From contig ML677374.1 in assembly GCA_007922305.1 (NCBI GenBank), forward strand, positions 13,015,511 through 13,079,510: 64,000 bases of DNA, given 5' to 3'. Positions within the stretch are counted from its first letter, which is position 1. Every line of letters begins with the position of its first letter. Below are positions 11,946-22,446 of this stretch, in pieces. The notes below the pieces were generated by a model. The model saw only the letters and a list, made by a program, of their open reading frames with translations. It made no database searches and had not been told where the DNA came from. The stretch comes from Dermatemys mawii. Its lineage: Eukaryota > Chordata > Testudines > Dermatemydidae. The position numbers were made by a program, and so were the translations under genes.

Positions 11946-12134
11946 TCCACTATTCCCTCTAAGCTGTGTGTGTGTGCATGCACACACAGATCCTAAACCC
12001 CATGCACATGGCGAAACACTGTGCGCACAAAAATTTGCACAGAAGCGCAAAAATTTGCACAGAATTTTTTTGCACACACGGCCTGTCAAAAATTTGTACA
12101 GAAGAAATTTTTTGCACACACGGCCTGTCAAAAC
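11946..12134 (-). repeat. dispersed repeat with internal tandem duplications
   Basis: This is the reverse complement of the repeat at 7744-7867 (TTCCCTCTAAGCTGTGTG, ACACAGATCCTAAACCCC, TTGCACACACGGCCTGTCAA). Two internal expansions are visible. A roughly 20-bp unit GCGCAAAAATTTGCACAGAA is repeated at 12024-12063, and a roughly 40-bp unit ending in TTTGCACACACGGCCTGTCA is repeated at 12061-12134. Confidence 0.75.
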
Positions 12135-12865
12135 TTAGATGAAGGCTAGCTCAAGTATTCATACTTACATGTGGCATTCATACCTCTAATGGCAGCATAC
12201 ACATACCCTAGGGTAGCAAGCTTCTCAGATGACCTTTTCTAGTCCCACCCGTGATGCAGTCTAGAAATTGGTTTTGCTTTGCCCGGACATTGGCCATTTA
12301 AACCCAATAGAAACCAGGCTACCAGACAAGTTGTTTATTTAGAAGAGTTTGCAAATACGCAGTATTGGGAGCCTAAAATCATTGCTCTTTGAGGAGTTAA
12401 AACGGTGTGTATTTCTACACTGCTAAGGTTATAGTGGATAGAAAAGAGCTCAGATATTCCAATGGTAGAGCCAATGCTTTGTTGTTAAATCACACTGTTG
12501 TGAGCAGCCAAATGGATTGTTATTTTAATTTAACTTGCTTTAACAATTCCACTTCTGGGCTGAGAACAAGAAATTTCAGCTCAAAGGAAATAAATGCCTC
12601 TTGATAGCATCTGAGTATTGTTTCAATAGCCCATAATGCCTCTGATACAGATGTGTGTTTAGGATTGGGCAAGTTCTCAGAGACATATTTATCCATCGTT
12701 CAGTACAGATTCCTTCAGCTGCTGATGTAACATGATGCATCACTCAGCCTTGCTGTATCCCTGCCCCATGTGCTCCATGTTTTCATTATCTGTTTAGGGC
12801 CAGGTTACTCTGCTTGCACTTACACTTCAGTCCATCAGCAAGAAAAAGATTGGCAGAATCTTCCT
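12135..12865. other. unique non-coding sequence
   Basis: No recognised repeat, and a frame of only 65 codons. Nothing further is supportable. Confidence 0.4.
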
Positions 12866-12968
12866 GTTAGGTTGTAAGCTCTCCAGGGCAGTGAACATGG
12901 TTCTCTGACTAGTCTGTAAAGCACCTGCACCCTATTGGGGCTATAGCCATAAGAAGTGCTTCGTACGT
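12866..12968 (+). repeat. MIR-like SINE tail fragment
   Basis: 'TTAGGTTGTAAGCTCTCCAG', 'GGCAGTGAACATGGTTCTCT', 'TGTAAAGCACCTGCACCCTA' and 'TTGGGGCTATAGCCATAAG' follow the order of the SINE tail (TTGTAAGCTCTTTGGGGCAGGGACTGTCTC...GCGCCTAGCAC...GGGGC). Confidence 0.6.
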
Positions 12969-13574
12969 TTTTATGTTATGTAGGAGTCGACACAACAAAC
13001 ATTCATTTCCCATTTTTCCTGTCTCTCTTTCTCTAAAGCATTCTTCATTTTAGTTCCATCTTAATATAAAAAAATTGAGGGTCAGAACTAGATCTCTGAA
13101 GATGGATATAAATCTCTCTCCTTAGGTTTCTAATGAAGCTTGAAATTAACATGGCTTTTTTATTTCATAGTCTTTTCTTAGAGATTCTCAACTCTTTGGG
13201 ACTAGGACCCGTTTCTTCCTGTTCTACATGCTGTACAGTACATCATCACTGCTCGGTAAATAAATAATTAGCTAGGTCTTCGCTGCTTCAAGAGGAAATA
13301 CACGAGACAAATTACAAGATAAGCCACAGCACCTTGGAGACAGCATGTTGGATTTATTACAAAGTTTGCCCAAGTGGAAAGTTTTTCCTCCATAGATTCT
13401 AACCCTTTTCAAGCAGGTCAATGATTAAGCCTAAACTACTTTTAATGTTTAATAGAAATTTTAAGTAGGGAATGGTGACATTAAACAAACCCTGAGAGCC
13501 AAACAGTAAGCTGTTTAGGGATACGTATCCACCCTAGAGTTAAGTCTTACTATGTTTGCTGGGGAGAACCTAGA
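12969..13574. other. unique non-coding sequence
   Basis: A+T-rich and without coding or repeat evidence that I can name. Confidence 0.4.
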
Positions 13575-13795
13575 CAAAATATTTTGCCCTGTTTATTTAA
13601 TCTTCAGTACCTACATGGCTCCCATTATTGTAATCTATTTGCCCTCAGAGCTGCATGGGGAAGTTCTATTATTCCCATTTTAAGGATGGGGAACCAGGGC
13701 ACAGAGAGGCTAAGTGACTTGCCCAAGGTCACATGAGGTCTGTGACAGAGCAGGGAATTGAAATCTTGGGGTTTTGAGTGCCAGACTAATGCCAT
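13575..13795 (-). repeat. MIR-like tRNA-SINE
   Basis: 'TTATTCCCATTTTAAGGATG', 'GGGCACAGAGAGGCTAAGTG' and 'ACTTGCCCAAGGTCACATGA' are a well-preserved minus-strand MIR-type body, followed by the head side 'CAGGGAATTGAAATCTTGGG' and 'TGCCAGACTAATGCC'. It is one of the better preserved bodies in the window. Confidence 0.75.
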
Positions 13796-14764
13796 TGTAT
13801 TATGTACTATATTATCTTTGTACCTTACGTTAGCAATGGGTCCAAACCCAACCCTCAAGTCTAAATCTGACATTTATATCTTTGTGATGGGCAGAACCAA
13901 AAATCTCATACGGAAATATTCCTCAACTTTGTTAGTTCATAAACAAACTTTCACAAAGTTTGGGATGTTTATGTTAGTCTACTTTAGGGAGAGAGCTTTG
14001 AGTTGAAAACTTGAATCTGGATTTTGGATCTGGAGTTTTGATTCCAATGGAGACAAATTTTCAATATACAGCTTACTGTATTTTAAACAACGGCCACCAA
14101 GTATTGTCCATAGTACACAGATGAAAGCTTCATGCTTCTCCCTCTAATACCAGCACCTGCACAGGGAACTTGTACAGTCGTTAGGCATCAACATAAAAAT
14201 CTCTCTAATTTGACACCTTCCAACATCATTTTTAGAGCTAGCTGGGAAACAGCATTTCCATTTCACAGGATATTCTGACATTTAAAAACAATTATCCCGC
14301 ATAAGAACGATAAGTTGACATTTTTAAATTAATCGTGAAATAAAAAAATGCTGAAATTTTTCATTTCAGAAGCATTGAAGCAAGCGTATTGCAATGTTTC
14401 ATTTCTATTAGATCAGAATATTTTGTTCCAACTTTATCATTATGATAAATATATTTTATATATGTATATTGTATTACATATGCTGAAATTATAAGGTCAT
14501 AATGCTTTAGTTTTAGGTTATCAAAATTAAACATTTTGATATTTTCCTCAATGGACAATTTTGATATAATCAATACATTCCCATGAAACATTATATTTTC
14601 TTGAATCGACTTACTAAGGTCAGAATTTCAGTCCATGCATCCCGTTGTTCCCGAATGTTGGTAGCTCAAAACGCAGACATGAGCCCATATTTTCACAGAG
14701 TGCAGAGTGTTTGGTTTTTCCTTCAGTCTGGAGATAGGTTCATGCAAAATCTGATATTTTTATT
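13796..14764. other. unique A+T-rich sequence
   Basis: 14280-14600 is extremely A+T-rich with many short palindromic ATAT words. No coding frame above 82 codons and no recognised repeat. Confidence 0.45.
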
Positions 14765-14895
14765 ATGGTTTGTTTGTATTATCTGAGCACTTAGGATCTC
14801 TGTTCATGGATCAGGACCCCATAGCGCTAGGTGCTGCACAAAGAGAACAAAAAGATGGTCCCTGTCCCAAAGAGCTGACAATCTAAGTAAAAGAT
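14765..14895 (-). repeat. MIR-like SINE, tail half
   Basis: 'GGACCCCATAGCGCTAGGTG', 'CTGCACAAAGAGAACAAAAA', 'GGTCCCTGTCCCAAAGAGCT' and 'GACAATCTAAGTA' are the minus-strand tail of the SINE family. The head and body side are absent. Confidence 0.7.
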
Positions 14896-15019
14896 CTGGG
14901 ATGCTGGTTCCAGCAGGGACACAGAGCTTCACTATGTAGCTTGTTTTCTTTTAAAACTGTGGCCACTCCAGCACTGGCCGTAGTATAGACAAACTACAAA
15001 TGGTTTCCTTTCACGTCAT

Positions 15020-15262
15020 ATGCCATGAAGTTTGAGCTCCTAATCCTCACCCTAAAGACTCATTGTCAATCAACAGCCATGTCTATCTCTATTCAGTTCA
15101 TCTTTCACTCCTCCTTCCTAACCATTCCCCAATCTTAGTGTCACGCTTTCTCTCATGCCACCCTGGACATTTGGAAAAGACAGTCCCTTTTCCCATGCAC
15201 CAAATGCCTTTCTCTTCCTTCTTCCAGGCCCACTTCTCTAATTACGCTTTCCTATGCTGACT
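15020..15262 (+). repeat. old LINE-derived fragment (L3/CR1-like)
   Basis: The ordered phrases GAGCTCCTAATCCTCACC, CACCCTGGACATTTGGAAAA, CCCTTTTCCCATGCACCAAA and CTTCCTTCTTCCAGGCCCAC resemble an ancient dispersed amniote LINE fragment that I associate with L3/CR1-type elements. The assignment is from memory and the copy is highly diverged. The overlapping 65-codon frame is not a gene. Confidence 0.35.
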
Positions 15263-15309
15263 CAATGCCATCTCAAAGCTGTCTCATACCTCACATTTGT
15301 CCACAAAAG

Positions 15310-15445
15310 ACAGAAGAAGAGGGGTGGCATTTTCTAAAGCATGTAAGTGACTTAAGGAACACACACCTCTTTAAATTTCAATAGGTCTTGGACACTTAAG
15401 TCATTTAGATGCTTTTAAAAACCTCACTTGAGGTCTCTGCCCCAG
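15310..15445. repeat. quasi-palindromic dispersed repeat (TAAGTGACTTA family)
   Basis: 'CATGTAAGTGACTTAAGGAA' is followed about 60 bp later by 'GGACACTTAAGTCATTTAGA', a rough inverted pair, then TGCTTTTAAAAA. The same vocabulary appears at 23390-23460 and 23665-23745. This looks like the 'TTAGGCACCTAAGTC...GCTTTTGAAAA' repeat common in sauropsid DNA; its class is unknown. Confidence 0.4.
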
Positions 15446-18400
15446 AAGCTTATAATCTAGTTCAAAGTGTCATGCGCTTACCATGAAATATAAATAAATA
15501 AATAGATACTAAATGAAATCAGCAGACAACAAGAAACACACCACCCCGAAAAGACCAGTCTAAAATCAGGGGACGCATTCATCAATTTTTGTAGTTAAGT
15601 ATGCTGACCAAATTCTAAAAACTCCATGTGCATCAGTACACATAAGTATGTATTAGGTCATGGAGCAAGGACATCAGCGCTGCTAGGAAATATTTGTGAT
15701 TTACCAGAGACTTCTGGGTGCACAAGGCAAACTGGTACATCACAAGCTTGATGTGTTCTTTTGAATGCCAACGACCACTCTGATTTTCTAGCTCACAGCT
15801 TCTTCAGAGCTCTGCCAGTGTCAGAAATCTGGCAACAAAGCAGACGCCTGTGATGTGCTCATTTTGAAATCTTGATATCATTGGAACTTGTTCATCAGAC
15901 AGATGTGTTTGTGGATTAATATTTTTACCTAATTTAATTCCAGAAATGTGAGGTCTGAAACTGCCAGCTTTCATAACATGCTTTAAGCTGTAGTTTTAAA
16001 ATTTGACTTCACAGGAAAACTAAAGTGAATTTAATTGACTCCCTCAGACCTGATCTCTCATAACTAGCAGCTACAACATCAGTGTTTGGTGAATAAACTT
16101 TTATTTTTAATTTATCTCAATTTTTAGAAAAAAATACATTTCTGTAGTCCCAGCAGGGTTTGTTTTTTAATTGGTGACTTTTATCCATTGCATTCACTCA
16201 AGCTCCTTTCATATTCCGTCACCACAGATTTTCAGCCAGAGTAAACAAGTCCCATTAAATATACAGGGCTACATTTATCTCTAGCGTAATTCCACCAAAG
16301 CCAAAAGTATTAACCCAGGAGGGTAAGAATATGGCCCACAGAGCTTGTACATTGGTCCTGTGGTCTAGTAGCCATCCAAATGTGAGGTTATTCAAATCTG
16401 ATTTTTTGGTACCTTGGGTCCCAGCAAAGAGTGCTCCGGTCACAGTGAATTGAGCACTTAAGGATGAAGAAGTTCCTGCTGATATTCAGAAATTCAGTCT
16501 CACCACCTTAAAGCTTCAACCAAAGATGCATTAAACTGTAAAGTGAGCCACATCTGTATTGAAGTAGTTGTCTACCATCCAGATGCATTATTTACAAAAG
16601 TAATAATTAGCATTTAGATTTTGGTGTCATGGTGTTCATATAGACACATGAAATAAGGGGACAGAACCAAACCAAAGGTCTCTCTAGGTCTGGCTGCCAA
16701 ATGGCATTGTGCCTACTTTGCATTATAGCATCCTTGTTTGCGATAAGGTGATTCCCCATGAAGTACACCCCAGAAAAGGGAATAAAAAGAACTAACTAAC
16801 AATGACAAAATGATACCAAACTGCTAGAGCCAGGATGCATTTGAGGAGAGGTGTGAAGAGAGAGGTTGGTAAAGAACTTCTGATGCCTCCTGTGAAATCT
16901 GAAATACGTTTTACAATAATACAATATTTTCTGGATTTCTCTTCCCTTTTTGGTTGTCGTCATTCTTGTTTCATTTCTTTAAAGAACATGTGGAATAAAA
17001 TGAGAGAGCCAAATCCTCAAGTCAGTACAGCTGTACTGATTCAAACCAGATGAGGATCTTTGGCCCAGTTGCATTGTTTCCTGAGAGTAAATTTAACCCT
17101 CTTAAATCAAGGGGCAAATCCACCCTCAGTGTCCAGTCCAAGTATCTCAAATGGTCAGAAGTGACATCCACAGGAGGAAGGCGTGGTTCCTCCCTACCTG
17201 AGGTCAAAGAAGTTGGGCCAGTCCAATAGCTAACGTTTTCTTTCCAACCACACTGTCTGAGTCTTGAGCCACTGCAGTTTCACCAGGTGCCCACCCTCGT
17301 ATTCTTATAAAACGTGAGCTCCTAAAACTTATCCCACTATCCCCAGCAGCAATGGCTTCTGGGAGATCTTAAAACACCATCACAGTTGGAGAAGGGACTA
17401 AGTTGGTGCAGGCAAAATGGTTATGATTGAACAGGTATTTATTTCTAACAATCAACGTGAATGACATTCATTTCTTTGCTGTGCTGGTTGACATTTTCCA
17501 ATTTTTGTTTTTTTGTTGTTTTTTTAAAAGAATGTTTGCTAAAATTTTGATGCAAAAAACACCTGCATCCCCTGTGGTAAAACACTGATTAAAATTTTAA
17601 AAAATGAATTTTTCTGGGTTTTAACCACATTTATTCAAGTATAAAAGAAAGACGGACATTTTTTGCTCACCCCAAAATTGTATGACAAGACCATTAATCA
17701 CCATCAAGGGCAAAAATGTTTATTTGAGCGGGGAGTGGGCAGAGAGGAAAAGCCTCTTTTTGCACTTAGCCAGTTGTGTAAATTCTCTTCCCAGTGGGGA
17801 CTCTCAGTTTGTGATCAGAGGATTTACGGCAAAATAAGCAGCTAGAGCTGATGAACTGAAGTGAAAAGAAGAGATTCTCATTACATACAAATGATATTGG
17901 CCATCATGATAAAGAACAAGGAAATTAAAAACAGAACATGGGTGATATAAGCAGCATGTGCAGCTTTTTTAATTATCTCCCTGAATATAGAAAATAATTT
18001 CATTTAAGCCAGTTACCTACTGTTCAATTTAAGAAGCCATAGCAATCATTTAAAAAGTCAATTATCTGATCTCAAAATACTAGTTAAGAGAGAAAACTAT
18101 CCAGTGCTAAGGTAAACTAAACTCTTTCCAGGGTCATTATGCTAAGGATTCAAAACATCAGTTTGAGTCCTTTTAAATCTAAATATCTTGTTATATTTGA
18201 TTTTTGCTCAGATGGAATCCTTTAAGTGGATATGTACTGAACATCACATGAAAGTTCACATCACATTTTGATTACTGTTAGAAAAATACCAGTCTAACCT
18301 TTTCTGTGCTTTTTCAATTACTGCCACTCTGAATTCCAATTATCTCTCCTTTATTAACAATCACTTTTAAACAAAGTTACCATAGCAATGCTATTCTATC

Positions 18401-18976
18401 CTGATGTGTCTTTTGGTCAGGTTACTGGAAAACAGTCATAACATACTTTTCATCAGAAATTCTTAAAATACACTTCATGTCAGGACCAAGCCATAAGATA
18501 ACCATCACACTTTAAAAAAGAAATTTGTCATAACATAGCAAAGTGATTATATGTAGCCTGCTTAGTATTTACAGCTCCCTAATGCCCATTTATAGGATAG
18601 TGCCTGTAGCGGTGTGCATTACAATACATGCATATGTCTGCAGCATGGCTTCAGTGCAGATTTAGCAAAACCAAAACCAAAATTAATAGCTCCCTAAGGC
18701 CACGGTCCAAACAGCATTGAAATCAAAGGGACTCTTTCCATTGGCTTCAGTGGGTCTGGGCTGAAGCCCTAAGAACTATGTAAAGTAAGATTTCAAACTG
18801 AAATCAAAATAGAAAAGCAAACTCAGTCTCTAATCCCTAGACTCACCTGGGATTTCTTCAGGAGGAACACAGGGTGCACAATATATTAAATTGTCCTTAA
18901 ATACCATTGCTTACATGCTGTGTATCTAGCCGGATTGCCTTTTACAGACCACATGTAACTGAAATTCATATTAACC
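15446..18976. other. unique non-coding sequence
   Basis: A 3.5-kb stretch with only short frames. It holds an ATAAATAAATAAATAG run near 15490-15507. 16255-16310 and 18690-18775 carry traces of the 'CCATTGACTTCAATGG' style dispersed repeat (the second reads TCCATTGGCTTCAGTGGGTC). 18120-18560 is A+T-rich and complex. No exon was recognised. Confidence 0.4.
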
Positions 18977-19318
18977 TACGAACAGCCATACTGAGTCAGA
19001 CCAATGGTCCATCTAGCCCAGTATCCTGTTTTCCGACAGTGACCAGTGCCAGAGGCTTCAGAGGGAATGGACAGAACAAGGCAATTGAATGATCTATCCT
19101 CTGTCGGCCAGTCCCAGCTTCTGACAGGCAGAAGTTTAGGGACACCTAGAGCATGGGGTTGTGTCCTGAGCATCTTGGCTAATAAAACTAGATAAGTTCA
19201 TGGAGGATAGAGCTATCAGTGGCTTTTATGAACCCAGTTATAATTTTGACTTTCACAACAGCCCTTGGCCATGCTTTCCACAGGTTGACAATGACTATTT
19301 TTTACCCGTAAAAAGGCC
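18977..19318 (+). mobile_element. CR1-type LINE fragment (non-LTR retrotransposon)
   Basis: It begins CATACTGAGTCAGACCAATG and continues GTCCATCTAGCCCAGTATCC, then the CAGTGCCAGAGGCTTCAGAG and GGACACCTAGAGCATGGGG blocks, to CACAGGTTGACAATGACT. A second copy in reverse orientation lies at 60294-60545 with the same block order. I know this family as a very abundant turtle/crocodilian repeat, and I assign it to CR1 from memory. Frames across it are shadows. Confidence 0.65.
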
Positions 19319-21299
19319 ACACACACAGTAGTTGGTCTTGGGGATTTTAGGTTTTGCAGAAAGTATCCCACCCTTTACAGGCCTATAGATGGGTCAATAT
19401 TTTCCAACCTCAGTCCTGTGGCACTTGAATAAAAGGTTCCATACTAAAAACATTAAGTTCCCAACATGCACTTTAATTAACACTTTGCTTAACAACCCAC
19501 CTTATGAAAGATGAATTGATGTACTACACTGTTCAAACATGTAGCAGCTGCTCCCACTGAATATATTTTGGATTAAATTGGAAGACAGCAAATTCAATCT
19601 GAAAAAAAAAAGATTTTGCAATGAGTAGATATCTTTGTGTCACTGAAGGCACACTGTCTAGTACACACTAGAATGCACATGTTCTTGATTCTCTTTTAAT
19701 TTTCTGGGGCCACATTACTCTTACTGCCTATTTCCAGAGACAGTCTTACTACGCACATTGACATTTCCTGTCTTTCCATTTACTTCGATGAGCTTTGGAT
19801 CACACCACAAGCAGTGAAATGCAAACAGGACATAGATGGAATGAACCATGTTGCGTCAAAGGGTTTGTACAGTATTTTCAAGTGGTGTTCCCAAAGAAGC
19901 CCCATGACCTATTACAAAAGAACTTTCTGCCTTTTCCTGGCAAATTCTCTAGTATTACTTTAGCTACATACAAGATTTTCCTTTAGGCTGCTTGATCCTG
20001 CCAGTCTAGCCCTGAATGTTGAATCCTAATAAGTAATATTTTAGGGATAATCATTTTAGTTACTCTAGGGCTGTGTCTAATTATTTAAGAATCCTTGCTG
20101 TCCTATTTTAATTGTGTTTGTGTGTACACATGTACACACACACACTCTATATATCTGAAAGAAAAATGGGCAACTACAGTATTTTTATTCCTTTGGCTGT
20201 TCTCCCTTCTCCCTGGCATATCACTATATTGCCTCCAAGCCAAAATGCTAAGTATGTTTAATACTGGTAATACCCTGGGATTTTTTTTAAATCAGATTTT
20301 CTGCTGTTATAGCCTATTTCTCTCATCTCTCCCCCTCCAGCAATAGCAACAGCAAGTGGGAAACTGAAATGCCAAAGCAGGTTTCCTGCGGCAAAACTTG
20401 GTGCCAGCCATTGTTCTAGCAGCATGCACCTGCTCAATGGTGCTTACGGAGCCGTTCCTCTGAATTTTTCCTTCCCTGAGGGGTGACAAATAGGAACAAC
20501 AACCCACTTACTATGCTCATCAAACCCCCAAAATCTTTCTGCTGCTGTCTCTGTAACCTAATCAGCAGCTCAGAGATACAAGCGATCAGCAAACAAATGC
20601 CTCTCCAACCAGCTCCTCCGCATGAGGATGCTCCCTGCCTGCTCTCTCTTTTCCACTTCACCTTCTTTTGAAAAATCTTCAAGATTGTTGCTTGTGTCAT
20701 CTCAATCTTTCCATTGCTCTTCTTCCCCTGCTAAAAGCGTCTATGCCATAGGGAACTGGGGGGAGGAGGGAAGAACAACAGAAAGAGCCAAATTAAAGCA
20801 ATCACTTCTGCACCAACTTTTATTGCCAAAAGGCTGCCAATCACAGCCTCAAAAAAATAATGACTGGCAAGTAAGTCCTTTTGTACACGCGGCTTGCGGA
20901 ATTATGCACTGAACAAGGAAAGGGCTTAAGAACGCATTCAGTACATGGGATAGATTTGCATTTACTTTTCTCACAAGCTTCATAAAATGGATTAGGTCAG
21001 TTGAGATGGATGGAGTTATTCCACTGTAAAGAACGGAAGTAAACGGCTGTTGAAAACACAGGCCTGCGTTATAAGTCTCATCCACAGAGGTGCTGAGCAC
21101 AGACTTCTGAGAGTGGCAAATGCATGGCAGTGCTCCAGATTGTACCTTTAACATATTTATAATAGGTTACCTTAGGGTTAAGAGTCGATGTATTAATCTT
21201 TCAGCAAAGGTATCAGCTATAGTATTCATAATAAACTAGGTCAGGCTTCGATGACATAACTCCATTTAGTATTAGCGGTAGTAGAAAGGGCAGAAATAA
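19319..21299. other. unique non-coding sequence, partly G+C-richer
   Basis: 20106-20152 holds an imperfect TG/AC and AT microsatellite. 20360-20760 is less A+T-rich and compositionally complex, with overlapping 60-100-codon frames on both strands. None resembles a known protein. It could include a conserved regulatory element. Confidence 0.4.
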
Positions 21300-21556
21300 A
21301 ACAGTGTTGGCTAGAGGCCCCAGTCACGATTGGGTCCCATTGTTGCAGGGACTGTCCATACCCATATTGAGAGAGACTGATCCTGTCCTGAAGAGCTTAC
21401 AATCTACATGGACAAAAGAAATAGAGAGAGAGAAAGAGGAAACTGAGGCACAGAGGCATGAAGTGACTTGTCCATGGTCATCTAACATGTCATTGTCAGA
21501 GATGGAAATGGAACCCCAGTCACCTGACTTTCATTACGGTGCCCTATCTTTCTAAT
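21300..21556 (-). repeat. MIR-like tRNA-SINE, nearly full length
   Basis: In minus-strand order from the tail: 'GGCTAGAGGCCCCAGTCACG', 'ATTGGGTCCCATTGTTGCAG', 'GAAGAGCTTACAATCTACAT', the GGAAACTGAGGCACAGAGG body, 'GAAGTGACTTGTCCATGGTC', then the head 'GGAACCCCAGTCACCTGACT'. This is the full set of family blocks at moderate divergence. Confidence 0.8.
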
Positions 21557-22160
21557 AATATTATGGTGTCATTTATATTGCTGTCTGAATTATTTATTCC
21601 AAATAATTTACCCATAAAATATATTTTTTCCCATGCTTTATCTGAGACTAGACTTTGTGCAACTGCAAATACTTTAGCCTAAGGACTGCTTATTTTGATG
21701 ATATTTCCAGGTGTGTCTCATTATCTTTTTTATTGCCATCCAGATGTATGTATCTATCCTAATCTGACCCACGCAATGCCAGAGGGGGCCTTTTCCGTAG
21801 CCTGGTTATGATTGGGACATAGCTGAAGTTTATCTGGCTCAATTCAGTCAAAATTGAGGCCAAAATGGGGAAAGCAACTGGAAGATGCTCTGACAACAGA
21901 TGGTCGTTTTGCTACTCAAGTTCTCAGTGTAGAGATGGTTCCAGATTCTCCATTGGTTTTAGTTGATGATACAGTGGTGAGCAAAACAGCTCTTTTCCAG
22001 ATGCACTCAGTCAGAAGGCTTTCCTCCCAGATAAACCATTCTGTGCTTTTATCACTGCAGGTCACACCTTCTCCACTCAGAAGCTTGGAGTCTCCATCTT
22101 CTTGTGTTATTTACTCAGGTGTGATCAGTGGATGCACTTGAGCTAGAGGGGAAGGAGTAT
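21557..22160. other. unique non-coding sequence
   Basis: The frame of 95 codons at 21854-22141 has no recognisable domain. No repeat is named here. Confidence 0.4.
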
Positions 22161-22446
22161 GGCCAGGTCTACACTAGTGGGCGGGGCTCGACCTAAGATA
22201 CGCAACTTCAGCTACGTGAATAGCATAGCTGAAGTTGGTGCATCTTAGGTCGACTTATCTGGCATCCTCATGGCGGCAGCGGGCTCCCACATCAACTCCG
22301 CTTGCACCTCTTGGCAAGCTGGAGTACCAGAGTCGATGGGGAGCGCCTTTGGGGATCGATTTATCACATCTAGATGAGATGCAATAAATCGATCTCTAAG
22401 AGATCGATCAGTATCCACCAATCCGGCAGGTAGTAAAGACCAGGCC
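22161..22446. mobile_element. multi-hairpin MITE
   Basis: Ends are GGCCAGGTCTACACTA and TAGTAAAGACCAGGCC, imperfect inverted copies. Inside are two strong hairpins. One has TCGACCTAAGATAC and ACTTCAGCTA, returning as TAGCTGAAGT and ATCTTAGGTCGA (22188-22256). The other has CGATTTATCACATCTAGATG, returning as ATGCAATAAATCG (22358-22393). This is an abundant non-autonomous DNA transposon in turtles as I recall it. The target duplication is unclear, so the superfamily is open. Confidence 0.75.

Noticed and set aside
22161..22446. host microRNA cluster
   Set aside because: The hairpins are bounded by inverted terminal sequence and match an abundant MITE type, so a host microRNA is not the default reading.
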